Shown here in pieces: positions 1-8,372 of a stretch of DNA of 58,057 nucleotides. The position numbers were made by a program, and so were the translations under genes. The stretch is taken from NCBI GenBank assembly GCA_030835305.1, contig JAURPJ010000104.1, forward strand, positions 1 through 58,057. The letters are read 5' to 3'. The DNA is from Verrucomicrobiota bacterium. Its GTDB lineage: Bacteria; Verrucomicrobiota; Verrucomicrobiia; Verrucomicrobiales; Akkermansiaceae. Below the pieces are notes generated by a model that searched no databases, was not told the origin of the DNA, and worked only from the letters and a program-made list of their open reading frames with translations. Position 1 is the stretch's first letter, and every line of letters begins with the position of its first letter.

Positions 1-8
1 AGGAGTTT

Positions 9-653
9 TTACGATTTATCGCGAAAAAAAACGTGTTGGTGACAGGCCGAAACCACCCGTCCGAGCAAAACTTCGAGTCGGGCGGAAAACAGTTCAATCT
101 TGCGGCTAAACACCCCCTGCGCGATCACTGCTGGAACAGTAATGGCAATGCCAACGATGGTCGTGCTTAGGGCGGTCGCAATTCCGGCACGGATACGTTC
201 GTTATCTTCCAAATCCGAGAAGGCGGTCACTAACCCGCTGGCGGTTCCCAGCAACCCAAGAAGAGGAGAGATCGTGATGATGACATCGAGAACCGACATC
301 CCCGCATTCATGCGAACGATTTCCTCGCGGGCAGACGACTGCACCGCTTCCTGCACCTCACCCTGGGTTTTACCCACATTACCGAGAGCCACCGCACAGA
401 GGCGGGAAAGCGAGTTCTCCTCACGAGCAAATTCGTTTTGTAAGTTTCCGAGCGTCCCAGCTTCCAAATGCTCCGCAAACCGCTCAACCTCGCGTCCCAA
501 TTCATCGGGGACAATTCGCGAGCGCTTCAGGCTGATCGACTTCAATAAGATGACGGTCAACCCAACCAGAGAACAAATTCCCAGCAGGATCATAAAGAAC
601 CCCCCTCCTCTAAAAAAATTCCACGTCGTTTCGAGTGCTTCGGAAAATTCCAT
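9..653 (-). CDS. MotA/TolQ/ExbB family proton channel protein
   Basis: Inner-membrane channel subunit of an ExbB/TolQ-type energy-transducing complex, which uses proton flow to drive a TonB- or TolA-like partner. The 214-residue protein has the family layout: one membrane segment near residues 17-37, a cytoplasmic region, then two helices near 112-136 (with SPLLGLLGTASG, the typical family motif) and 152-174 (ATALSTTIVGIAITVPA). I start at the ATG at 653. A longer reading from 779 would overlap the upstream gene and add a non-membrane, Cys/Arg-rich stretch. It lies 8 bases after a TonB-like gene on the same strand. An ExbD/TolR subunit would be expected further along the transcript, outside the window. 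ExbB and TolQ cannot be told apart here. Confidence 0.88.
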   Translation of the reverse strand: MEFSEALETTWNFFRGGGFFMILLGICSLVGLTVILLKSISLKRSRIVPDELGREVERFAEHLEAGTLGNLQNEFAREENSLSRLCAVALGNVGKTQGEVQEAVQSSAREEIVRMNAGMSVLDVIITISPLLGLLGTASGLVTAFSDLEDNERIRAGIATALSTTIVGIAITVPAVIAQGVFSRKIELFSARLEVLLGRVVSACHQHVFFRDKS

Positions 654-661
654 ATTTTTAC

Positions 662-1816
662 TTAATGATAATTGAAAGTGACAATGATCTCCAAGGGGTC
701 GCCTTCTAGTTCTTTGACAACATCTTTGGGCATCTTTGGGATGTTGATCACACTCAGCGACCGCAGGATCATTCCCCATTGCGTGCCGGATGCCCCCAGC
801 ATCGCCATCTGCCTCTGGCGGGAAACCTTGCCATCCTTATTAACCACGAAATAGAGAGTCACATTCCCCGGAGCGAGAAGAGAACGGTTCCTGATATTTT
901 CCATCTGCCACGCGGTCTCGAGTTTCTTGAAGATAGCTCCCTGGTAGCGACCAATCGCAGTATTGGCGACATCGAGCGATCCCTTGCCATTCGTCCTGAT
1001 CACCCCGGCAACGCGGGTTTTGCGTGAGCGCGGGGCAAAGCCACCGTCCTGCTCGGCCGCTTCCCGCTGATCCCTGGTGGGCCGCTCCGGCATGGTCTCC
1101 TCAACCTTCTCGGTCCCAGGCTTGATCGGCTCTTTTTTTAGTCCGTCACCAACTTCTTCCTCCAACATCGCCAATGCATCCTCGATCGAAGTCAGATCAT
1201 CTTTCGGCAAAGGAGGAGTCATGTCCTCGATTGGCTCGGGCGCGGGGTCCTTCACCAGAGGCTCGGCATCACCGGTCGTCTTGGCGACCTCTTGATTGAT
1301 CTGATCATCCCCCTTGCCAACATCCACCGCATCTTTCATTCCGGTATTTCCGCCCACCGCGTCCCCTTCGGCAAAGTCTGAGTCGAAGGTCTTGGGATCG
1401 CTCTTTTTCTCTTCCTCTCCGGAAAGTGCCGCCATGTCCTCGGCCCCGGCAACCGCTCCTTCGTCGCTGGTCGCGGTCGTATCACGTTCACCGATCAAAT
1501 CCGTTTCTTCAGGTGGTTTCTCTGACTTCTGGGACTCGTTGGTTTGCACAAAAGCCGGAGGCTGTTTTTCCTCTTCGACTTCATCCGGCAGTACCGGCTC
1601 AACCGGAACAGCAGGGGCTCCGACAGGTTCCTCGTAAACCATCTGCATTCTAATGGAGGAAGGCTCCGGCCTAGGTTCCTTTTTATCGTAGTCAATTCGC
1701 GCCGAGAACAAGTTCGAGGCCATCAAAACGACGAAAATAAAAAACAGTCCGATGTGCGCCCATGCCGCTATCAGCAGGGCAAAGACGAGATCGCGTCGGG
1801 ACATCAAACCATTCAT
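662..1816 (-). CDS. TonB/TolA-like periplasm-spanning protein
   Basis: Single-pass protein of 384 residues with a short cytoplasmic N-terminus, one membrane helix (about 12-34) and a long periplasmic part. The middle (about 45-280) is low-complexity and strongly acidic, rich in Glu, Asp, Pro and Lys. The last roughly 100 residues look like a TonB C-terminal fold: AIGRYQGAIFKKLETAW, then a strand with YFVVNKDGKVSR, then a Pro-rich end. It sits directly upstream of the ExbB/TolQ gene with an 8-base gap, so the pair probably forms one energy-transduction unit. The linker is unusual in being mostly acidic rather than the Pro-Lys linker of classical TonB. Residue Met5 is an alternative start. Confidence 0.75.
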   Translation of the reverse strand: MNGLMSRRDLVFALLIAAWAHIGLFFIFVVLMASNLFSARIDYDKKEPRPEPSSIRMQMVYEEPVGAPAVPVEPVLPDEVEEEKQPPAFVQTNESQKSEKPPEETDLIGERDTTATSDEGAVAGAEDMAALSGEEEKKSDPKTFDSDFAEGDAVGGNTGMKDAVDVGKGDDQINQEVAKTTGDAEPLVKDPAPEPIEDMTPPLPKDDLTSIEDALAMLEEEVGDGLKKEPIKPGTEKVEETMPERPTRDQREAAEQDGGFAPRSRKTRVAGVIRTNGKGSLDVANTAIGRYQGAIFKKLETAWQMENIRNRSLLAPGNVTLYFVVNKDGKVSRQRQMAMLGASGTQWGMILRSLSVINIPKMPKDVVKELEGDPLEIIVTFNYH

Positions 1817-1869
1817 TGGAACAAGAACAGTCTCGCCCCAAGAAAACGAAAAAACAACCCCTTAGCCCA

Positions 1870-2460
1870 TTAGGAAACACGCTCCAACCAGTGAGCCGAA
1901 GCAAACTTTGAGATCAGCTCCGTCCAAACCTCCCGATCATGTGGGACAAACGCCTCGTAATTCCCTGATAGGAAGTTCGGCAGCTGATCCAAAGCCCCTT
2001 TCCTGGCCAGTCGCTGTCCAGTACCAGCAAGTTTACGGCCATCGTCTCCCAACAGATCCCATGCAACCGGCTTCTCAAAGCACGCCGCGAAATCATTTGT
2101 CGAATCATCCGGGGCCAAATCGCAGCCAACTCCCCCTTCGCCCAAGCAACGGGCTATCTCTCGATGAATAGTAGTGTAGCCTTCACTCCCACGTTTCCCC
2201 GCCAGTTCGTGCGACCTCGGAATCGCAAGAGTCTAAGTCAAATCATTCCGGTGATCCACGACCCCTCCTCCCGTTCAACGCCTGACGTATTCAGGCCCCT
2301 CTCCAAAAATCTTCAGGGCGTCCGTGAGACTCTGAAAATAGCCCAGGCTCACCCAATCACCAATCCACAAATAAAGACGCAAAACGGCAGTGTCGCCCAC
2401 CGATTTCATGAGCCACTCGTCAACCGCCATATTCTCTGGTCCGGACCTTGAGTTTTTCAA
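1870..2460 (-). pseudogene. Lipoate-protein ligase family gene broken by two in-frame stops
   Basis: A single open frame of about 197 codons matches the lipoate/octanoate ligase family from end to end but has two internal stops. The N-terminal part reads ENMAVDEWLMKSV, then LRLYLWIGDWVSLGYFQ and YVRR. A TGA (2277-2275) then falls where the family has Trp before TGGG. Thirteen codons follow (TGGGVVDHRNDLT), then a TAG (2235-2233) falls where Tyr is expected in LTY. The frame continues to the normal end, including GRKLAGTGQR with the lysine that contacts lipoyl-AMP in the family. There is no frameshift or deletion. The upstream end is a TTG at 2460, 12 bases after the ABC permease gene, so the exact start is uncertain. 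Confidence 0.85.
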
Positions 2461-2472
2461 AAAGCATCGTCC

Positions 2473-3318
2473 CTAGGTTTTAAAGTCGCGCGACTGAAAC
2501 ACCATCCAACCTAAAATGAAAAGGCTCACGCACAGCCCCATCAGAATTGAATAACTTTCCACGATCCGCTCCCACGGAATATTCTCCTGAAGAACGTAGA
2601 TCCAATTTGCCATCCGAAAGGTGATGAAAACATCCTTGTGGTTCGAAAGAAAAGGGATGTTCTGCAAAACAAAATCGATAAAAAACACGCTTAAAGCCAT
2701 CACGGAGGCCGCTGCAGGCTTGATCTTCAGACAAGAAAAGAAAAAGCCTAGCGAGGTCACGACACACATGCTCAACCCCATGAAACAGGCCCCGATAAAG
2801 AGCCTTTGAAACGCCTCATCACGGTCCGGGTAAACCGCGAGAATATACATCTCCGGGTTCCACACAAAGAGTCCCCCTTCACTCCCCATCGCGAACAAGG
2901 CCATCCCGTAACCAGTCACGCCCACGAAGATCACGAAGGTCACGGTATAAATGATCACGGCGCAATACTTGAGAACCAAAATCCGCAAGCGGGAGACCGG
3001 CCGGGACAACACCATTCGCAAATTCCCGTCCTCCGTCTCTTTGGCCACAATATCCCCGGCAACCAACGCAAAATAGATTGAGCCGAGCAGAAACATACTG
3101 AATCCCATGATCCAGTAAGTCGCGGTCAGAGATGACGAGAGAAGCTCCACCGGAATGAAATTTCGTTTTGCCAGATCCTCGAATTGCTCCCGCCCGACAT
3201 AGACCCAAAGGGAAAGCAACAAGGCTTCAAAAACCAGAAAGACAACGTAACCAATGTAGGTTCGCTTGCGGGCAAAGAGCTTCCTTAGCTCGCCTCTTAA
3301 TTGCCGAAGAAACATCAT
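2473..3318 (-). CDS. ABC-2 type transporter permease
   Basis: Membrane subunit of a type 2 ABC exporter, 281 residues with about six hydrophobic segments (near 20-40, 65-90, 115-140, 175-200, 205-225 and 255-275). The N-terminal RQLRGELRKLFARKRTYIGY resembles the amphipathic start of GldF/NosY-like permeases. Its ATG overlaps the end of the ATPase gene by 4 bases, so the two are translationally coupled and almost certainly form one transporter. The substrate is unknown. Together with the coupled pseudopilin and anchored protein upstream, the transporter may serve an envelope or secretion role, but that is inference. Confidence 0.85.
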   Translation of the reverse strand: MMFLRQLRGELRKLFARKRTYIGYVVFLVFEALLLSLWVYVGREQFEDLAKRNFIPVELLSSSLTATYWIMGFSMFLLGSIYFALVAGDIVAKETEDGNLRMVLSRPVSRLRILVLKYCAVIIYTVTFVIFVGVTGYGMALFAMGSEGGLFVWNPEMYILAVYPDRDEAFQRLFIGACFMGLSMCVVTSLGFFFSCLKIKPAAASVMALSVFFIDFVLQNIPFLSNHKDVFITFRMANWIYVLQENIPWERIVESYSILMGLCVSLFILGWMVFQSRDFKT

Positions 3319-4208
3319 GGCTTGCTCAAACTACTGTGCTCCAAATAAACATCCTCAAGCGAGCGCCTCACCGGCGTCACCTCACTGACATCTGCACCCG
3401 CTTCAACCAACGAGCGCACCACGCCGGGGATCCCGGTTCCCTCGGGAAAAACCAAACGATCTCCGGGCATCTTCTCACCACCAAAATTTGCCACCACGCG
3501 CTCTAGAATCTCGTGCGGTTCCGCTTGCAATTTCACGCCGGGCCGATCGTCACGGAGTTCGAGGACCGCACCCTCGTAGACCAATTCTCCCGCACTAATG
3601 ATTGCAACCCGATCACACATTTGCTCGACCTCGGACAATAGGTGCGAATTGAAAAGAACAGTCATCCCCCGGTCTTCACGAAGCCCTAGAATAAAATCTC
3701 GAAACCATTTAATCCCCTCGGGATCGAGCCCGTCGGTCGGCTCATCAAGCAGCAAAATTTCAGGCTCAGGCAACAAGGCTTGCGCCAGCGCCAGACGCTG
3801 CCTCATCCCGTGGCTGTAGGCTCCAACCTTCGAATGAATTCGATCTTTCAAATCCACCCGCTCGACCACTTCCATCGCTGCCGTCTTGTCAAAGCGGCCG
3901 CTTAAACCCACCAGCACCTTGAGATTATCCCAACCGCTCATATAGTCGTAAAAGGCCGGAGCCTCAAAAATCGAGCCCACTTTTCGGAGAGCCTTTTGCG
4001 GATTTCCTCGGACCGAAATTCCATCAATAAAAACCTCACCGCTTCCAGCGGCCACCATGCTGAGAATGATCCCAAGCGTGGTGCTCTTGCCGGCACCGTT
4101 GTGCCCAAGAAGCCCGTATATTTCTCCGCGACCAACTTCAAAAGAGATCCCTTTCAAGGCATCCTTGCCTGCGAATTTCTTGGTGAGACTTTGCACCTTC
4201 AGCATCAC
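3315..4208 (-). CDS. ABC transporter ATP-binding protein
   Basis: Cytoplasmic ATPase of the ABC-2 exporter, 297 residues. Walker A is GHNGAGKST (about 35-43), the signature region is YSHGMRQRLALAQA, and Walker B is ILLLDEPTDGLDP followed by the H-loop sequence FNSHLLSEVEQ. The C-terminal 80 residues form the extra domain typical of GldA/CcmA/NosF-type drug and antibiotic exporter ATPases. The gene overlaps the pseudopilin gene upstream and the permease gene downstream by 4 bases each. All catalytic motifs are intact, so it should be active. Confidence 0.92.
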   Translation of the reverse strand: MMLKVQSLTKKFAGKDALKGISFEVGRGEIYGLLGHNGAGKSTTLGIILSMVAAGSGEVFIDGISVRGNPQKALRKVGSIFEAPAFYDYMSGWDNLKVLVGLSGRFDKTAAMEVVERVDLKDRIHSKVGAYSHGMRQRLALAQALLPEPEILLLDEPTDGLDPEGIKWFRDFILGLREDRGMTVLFNSHLLSEVEQMCDRVAIISAGELVYEGAVLELRDDRPGVKLQAEPHEILERVVANFGGEKMPGDRLVFPEGTGIPGVVRSLVEAGADVSEVTPVRRSLEDVYLEHSSLSKP

Positions 4209-4720
4209 TCTGTTTCCACGTCAAAGTCCAAATCCTTCCCCGCCGACAGATCCAGAAAGAGAAAATTTGTCCCATTCTCGTCACCGTGGTAGGCCTCCTT
4301 GTCGTTGATCAAGGGGATTTTGGAGCTCCCCCGGGACATCCCCATCATCACGACCCGGGTTTTCTTCAAACCGCTGGCGTGATGATTCCAGAAATAACTC
4401 GATCCCGTCTTGCGAAAGTCTTCGTGATCCGCCGGACATTGAAAAATCTCCGGGCCATCCACATAGGGCCGAAGCACCTCTTCGAGAACGTTATTTCCGC
4501 CGGACCGGGATTTTCGCCCCATCTTCATTTCAGGGAAAAAATTTCCATTTTCACCCAAGTAGCTTTCAAGGGCGGTTCCCATACCACGAAGTCTCGTAAG
4601 GCATTTCGCCGATTGGGCACTGGATTTCATCCCGCTGAAGATGGGCAAACCAATCCCCGCAAGCGCGATCATAATACCGACCACCACAACAAGCTCGGTC
4701 ATTGTGAACCCTCGCTTCAT
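4205..4720 (-). CDS. Type II pseudopilin-like protein (prepilin N-terminal methylation motif)
   Basis: A 171-residue protein starting MKRGFTMTELVVVVGIM, a classic class III prepilin signal: short basic leader, cleavage after Gly4 before Phe, Glu at +5, then a hydrophobic helix. The rest resembles the Verrucomicrobia/Planctomycetes secreted pseudopilins with a conserved FQCPAD segment and a C-terminal FLFLDLSAG. These proteins are processed by PilD and reach the periplasm. It is unusual in being embedded by 4-base overlaps between an anchored protein and an ABC-2 exporter instead of with secretion-machine genes. Exact partner unknown. Confidence 0.82.
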   Translation of the reverse strand: MKRGFTMTELVVVVGIMIALAGIGLPIFSGMKSSAQSAKCLTRLRGMGTALESYLGENGNFFPEMKMGRKSRSGGNNVLEEVLRPYVDGPEIFQCPADHEDFRKTGSSYFWNHHASGLKKTRVVMMGMSRGSSKIPLINDKEAYHGDENGTNFLFLDLSAGKDLDFDVETE

Positions 4721-5340
4721 AAACCAACCTTCGGTTTCGCAAACCCCTGAACAACTTCGCTCACGACATCCATGAAAGGGAGAAGAGACATCTTGGTGTC
4801 TGCTGAAGCTTCCTGATAATAGGCTTTAAACCCTTTTTTAATCACAAGATTTAAAATCTCGGGATCCTCCTCCTTCAGGCGTGAAAGAGCCTCGGCACCT
4901 TTTCCGTCGGTCATGTCCCGAACCGATCTTTCAACCATCTTTTCCCGCTCCTCGGGAGACATTTCGTCAAACGATTCCATGAGCCTCTCCATGTTCTCAT
5001 TGAAGATCAGGTCCACGAAATGAAGCTTCTCCTTTTTTGATAAGCGAAAGAACATTTCGATAACATCCCCCTGCTCGTCGATTTGCTTCCGCTGCCTCAG
5101 ATCCAGTCGATTGAGCGTCTCCGCGATTTCATCGATTCTCTTCAACCGCTGATCGCTTCTCGCCTCCGAATAGCCATCTGTCCCGCCCTTCGACCAATCT
5201 TCAAACCCGGCCTCTCCAATCATACCCGCCACCTTTTCCGGCGTCGCTTTTCGGGCACCGCTCCAACTTGTCACCCCCCAGACCACAGCCCAGATCAAAC
5301 CCAGCACGATTGCGCCTCGCAGCAGTGTTTTTTTGTTCAT
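4717..5340 (-). CDS. Membrane-anchored hypothetical protein
   Basis: A 207-residue protein of unrecognised family. One N-terminal membrane segment (about 8-27) is followed by a mostly helical, highly charged region with many Glu, Lys and Arg residues, for example LNRLDLRQRKQIDEQG and MSPEEREKMVERSVRDM. It is probably anchored in the inner membrane with the charged part in the periplasm. It is the first gene of a four-gene chain with 4-base overlaps (this gene, pseudopilin, ABC ATPase, ABC permease), so it is likely a functional partner of the exporter. No catalytic motif was seen. Confidence 0.75.
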   Translation of the reverse strand: MNKKTLLRGAIVLGLIWAVVWGVTSWSGARKATPEKVAGMIGEAGFEDWSKGGTDGYSEARSDQRLKRIDEIAETLNRLDLRQRKQIDEQGDVIEMFFRLSKKEKLHFVDLIFNENMERLMESFDEMSPEEREKMVERSVRDMTDGKGAEALSRLKEEDPEILNLVIKKGFKAYYQEASADTKMSLLPFMDVVSEVVQGFAKPKVGL

Positions 5341-5381
5341 TCCAAATGGATCCTAATCCCTTTCTCCAGGCGTGCAAACGA

Positions 5382-7358
5382 TCATCGACCCCACTCCCTT
5401 CGGAAGGCAGCCCTAAGCTCCGACAGGCTGGTCACCTGCAATAGGAGGACCCCGATTCCGTAGATCGTTGCTCCAATGCCCACCAGGATCCCGGTCGCTA
5501 TTGCTCTTGCCCACGGCCCCGCATCCAGCCAACAAGCCATAAGTGCCTTCGTCACCAACAAGCTAAGAGCCATCACCAAACTTGCGACCACCATTGCAAC
5601 GAGTCGGCGCCAGTTTTCCTTCTCCAGAGTCACAAATCCCTTGAGCCCCACCCAAAGCAAAACCACGTTCACCCAGGCTGAGATTGAAGTCGCTATAGCA
5701 ATCCCAACATGCCCGAAAAACGGGAAGAGCAGCAAGCTGAAAACAATATTTACAAGCACTGTAATAACGGCCATCCACATCGGAGATTTGGTATTCTCGC
5801 GGGCAAAGTATCCTGGCTGGAGCACCTTAATCAGAACGTATCCCGGCAAGCCAACCGCAAAAGCTCCCAGCGCACGGCCGGTTTGAAGCGAATCGGATGC
5901 GGTAAACGTTCCTCTTTCAAAAATGACAGAGATAATTTCCTGCGGAATTACCATCAGAGCAATTGCCGCCGGAACCGTCACGATCATCGCCAACTCAAGT
6001 CCACTTGCCATCGTCGCGCGAGCCTCCCCTTCCCGGTCACTGTTGAGAAGTCGGGTGATCTCGGGCAGCAAAACCATCCCAAAGGCAATACCAATCATTC
6101 CAAGCGGCAATTGGTAAATCCGATCGGCATAGTAAATGAACGAGATCGCCCCCTCTTGAAACGACGCTACGATCCCCCCAACCAAGAGGTTAATCTGTTG
6201 AATTCCAGCTGCCACCACACCGGGTCCCATTAAAACCAGAAGCCTCTTAAATCCGGGATCAAAAACCGGTTTCTTCAGAGCCACCGGCAACCCGGCCCGC
6301 AAGCACACCCACCAAAGCACACCCAGTTGCAAAAATCCCGCGACCGCCACGCACCACGCCAGTGCCACTCCCCGCCATTCCACGAACTGCACCAAGCACA
6401 CCAAACCACAGAGGAAAACCAGATTCAAAATCACTGGTGAAAACGCAGGAGCGGCAAACTTCTTCAGAGTCGTCAGCACCCCGCTCAGGTGCGCCACCAG
6501 CGCCATGCACAGCAGATAAACAAAGGTGATCTGTGATAGCCTGACCGTTAAATCGTAAGCACCCGGATCGTTGTTATAAATTGCCAGCTCTCCCTCTCCC
6601 GAGGCCATTCCCTTGAAGATCGCATAGTCATGATCCGGCGGCAACGGCACCCTCAAAACACCTTCCTCACTCACAAACCAGCGCCCCTCCTTGAAAATCC
6701 GGTCCCGGGCTTCCTCAAGCTTCCGCTGGCGCTCTTCCCCGGTATCAGACTCCTTGAATTCGACCTCTCCTTCCCTCTTCAACCCGTCCATCAGAATTGA
6801 AGCCAGCTCGACCTCTTCGCCCTCCGCTTCGACCTCCCCTCCGAAAACCTCTCCAAGAACATCAAAAAAGGCAGGATGACCTCGTTTCACGACGCTTAGC
6901 CCCGTAAAGACGGCCCCGCCGCTTTCGCACTTCAGATAAACAGCCTTGGCTCCGCGCAAGGGAATTCGAAACTCGGTCGCCTCGCTTCCGAGGCTCTCTT
7001 CGGCTTTTGGGAGAAACCCGGGCACGACCACCAGCATGATCGCGGCCATCAGGGGAATTGCCAAAACCGTGATCACGCCAAGGGTGGCGAACAGAATCGT
7101 AAAGGCGTTGTTCGCAAACTGCATTGCCGAATTACGCCCGTCCATTGTGACCCTTCTCCCGAACAATGGAACAAAAGCCGCGTTGAAAGCGCCCTCGCCA
7201 AAAATCCGACGAAACATATTCGGAAAGCGAAAAGCCGCGAAAAAGGCGTCAGCAACCACTCCGGTCCCCAAGAATCTCGCGATCAAGATGTCCCGCACCA
7301 CACCTAAAATCCGGCTCATCAAAGTGAACCCGGAGATTGTCATCAAAGAGCGGAGCAT
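5382..7358 (-). CDS. murJ: Lipid II flippase MurJ with a large periplasmic insert
   Basis: MurJ/MviN flips lipid II across the inner membrane for peptidoglycan synthesis. The start SGFTLMSRILGVVRDILIA and the FRRIFGEGAFNAAFVPLF segment are family hallmarks, and about 14 helices can be followed to the end. At 658 residues it is well above the usual 500-530. The excess is a soluble insert at about 118-266, after VVPGFLPKAEE (end of helix 3) and before the YDLTVRLSQITFVYLL helix, which puts it in the periplasmic loop between helices 3 and 4. The insert is acidic and has no membrane segments. The gene follows the RlpA-like gene by 77 bases. Confidence 0.93.
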   Translation of the reverse strand: MLRSLMTISGFTLMSRILGVVRDILIARFLGTGVVADAFFAAFRFPNMFRRIFGEGAFNAAFVPLFGRRVTMDGRNSAMQFANNAFTILFATLGVITVLAIPLMAAIMLVVVPGFLPKAEESLGSEATEFRIPLRGAKAVYLKCESGGAVFTGLSVVKRGHPAFFDVLGEVFGGEVEAEGEEVELASILMDGLKREGEVEFKESDTGEERQRKLEEARDRIFKEGRWFVSEEGVLRVPLPPDHDYAIFKGMASGEGELAIYNNDPGAYDLTVRLSQITFVYLLCMALVAHLSGVLTTLKKFAAPAFSPVILNLVFLCGLVCLVQFVEWRGVALAWCVAVAGFLQLGVLWWVCLRAGLPVALKKPVFDPGFKRLLVLMGPGVVAAGIQQINLLVGGIVASFQEGAISFIYYADRIYQLPLGMIGIAFGMVLLPEITRLLNSDREGEARATMASGLELAMIVTVPAAIALMVIPQEIISVIFERGTFTASDSLQTGRALGAFAVGLPGYVLIKVLQPGYFARENTKSPMWMAVITVLVNIVFSLLLFPFFGHVGIAIATSISAWVNVVLLWVGLKGFVTLEKENWRRLVAMVVASLVMALSLLVTKALMACWLDAGPWARAIATGILVGIGATIYGIGVLLLQVTSLSELRAAFRREWGR

Positions 7359-7435
7359 GCTGGGGGGAGAATGGATTCAACCCGCACCAAGCTCAAGCAA
7401 GGCTTTGTCAAAAGGCAAAAAGTCCAAAGCGCCCT

Positions 7436-7951
7436 CTAAAATGGCCAGAACCACGATTTCCGCCCCGGGGCCTTACGCTGGTATTTCCCATCCCCCACAC
7501 TCAATACCTCTACCCTTACCCTAGTCAGTCCCTTCTCTTTAAAACCAAGTTTCGAGGCGGCCCGGGGTGTCACGTCGATTATGCGCCCCGGAATGAAGGG
7601 GCCGCGATCATTGAGGCGCATTTTCAGAGACTTTCCGTTGGCAAGATTTGTGACTTTGACGCGGCAGGGAATCGGGAGTGTTTTGTGAGCTCCCGAAATA
7701 TCGAAGTGCCCCACCCGCTCGCCCAAGGAAGTATTCCCCCGAACGAAACCAAAAAAGCTGCTCTCGTCATACCATGAGGCAATCCCTTCGTCCGAATAGT
7801 GGAGAGCACTCTCCACACTCATCGGTTGGTAATGCTGCCCGCGAATGCTGTAACCACGGGTCTGGTAACCGTTGTAAGCAGGAGATCCGCAAGAGACCAA
7901 CAACAGAGCCATCGGCAAAGCCACTCGTCCCAACAATGCGGAAAATCTCAT
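7436..7951 (-). CDS. RlpA-like double-psi beta-barrel lipoprotein
   Basis: A 171-residue predicted lipoprotein with lipobox LLVSC (Cys at 21). The double-psi beta-barrel core is recognisable: EGIASWYDE near residue 57, then GAHKTLPIPCRVKVTNLANG and LNDRGPFIPGRIIDVTPRAA. RlpA proteins are septal lytic transglycosylases or peptidoglycan-binding proteins, and the Asp in NDRGPF matches the catalytic Asp of active members. There is no SPOR domain. The gene starts 1 base after the HU stop codon and is followed by murJ, which fits a cell-envelope role. Enzymatic activity is inferred, not shown. Confidence 0.85.
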   Translation of the reverse strand: MRFSALLGRVALPMALLLVSCGSPAYNGYQTRGYSIRGQHYQPMSVESALHYSDEGIASWYDESSFFGFVRGNTSLGERVGHFDISGAHKTLPIPCRVKVTNLANGKSLKMRLNDRGPFIPGRIIDVTPRAASKLGFKEKGLTRVRVEVLSVGDGKYQRKAPGRKSWFWPF

Positions 7952-7952
7952 C

Positions 7953-8273
7953 TCACTCGGCGTCCCTGGCCTTGATTTCCGGTAAGGTCCGGGCGACTTT
8001 TTCTTTTAAGGCCTTTCCTACTTGAAACTTGACGACGGCACGGTCGGGAATCGGGATCGTTTTTGTTGGATCCTTGGGATTTCGCCCGGGCCTTCCCTTT
8101 GCAACCTTGGTCTCAAAGGTTCCAAAATCGCGAATAACAACATTGTTGGCGGCTGCCAACTCGCGCGAAACGATATCAACTACCAGGTGAAGCATCTTTG
8201 AGGAAAGAGTCTGGGTCACGCCCAGTTTGTCGCTCACTTCCTGAATGATTTCTTTTTTAGTAAAATTTGCCAT
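7953..8273 (-). CDS. HU/IHF family DNA-binding protein
   Basis: Small histone-like protein that bends and compacts DNA as a dimer; 106 residues from the ATG at 8273 (MANFTKKEI). The HU pattern is clear: helical dimer core, IRDFGTFETKVAKGR, then the arm motif GRNPKDPTKTIPIP and VVKFQVGKALKEKV. A frame reaching further upstream adds 18 residues unlike the family and was rejected. The stop codon is separated from the RlpA-like gene by one base, so the two are probably co-transcribed. The 99-base space upstream is AT-rich and contains a TTGACA box without an obvious -10. Confidence 0.93.
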   Translation of the reverse strand: MANFTKKEIIQEVSDKLGVTQTLSSKMLHLVVDIVSRELAAANNVVIRDFGTFETKVAKGRPGRNPKDPTKTIPIPDRAVVKFQVGKALKEKVARTLPEIKARDAE

Positions 8274-8372
8274 GTTTTTTAGATAGGTGTCTTGGAAGAA
8301 CGTTGGCAACGAAGATGTTTCTGTCAAAAAAACCTTAGTAAACTTGATAAATTATTTTGATGATATTTCCGT

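Noticed and set aside
2233-2277. UGA or UAG recoding (alternative genetic code) in the lipoate-ligase gene
   Set aside because: Two different stops are involved and other genes here, including prfB for UGA, use standard stops; pseudogene is simpler.
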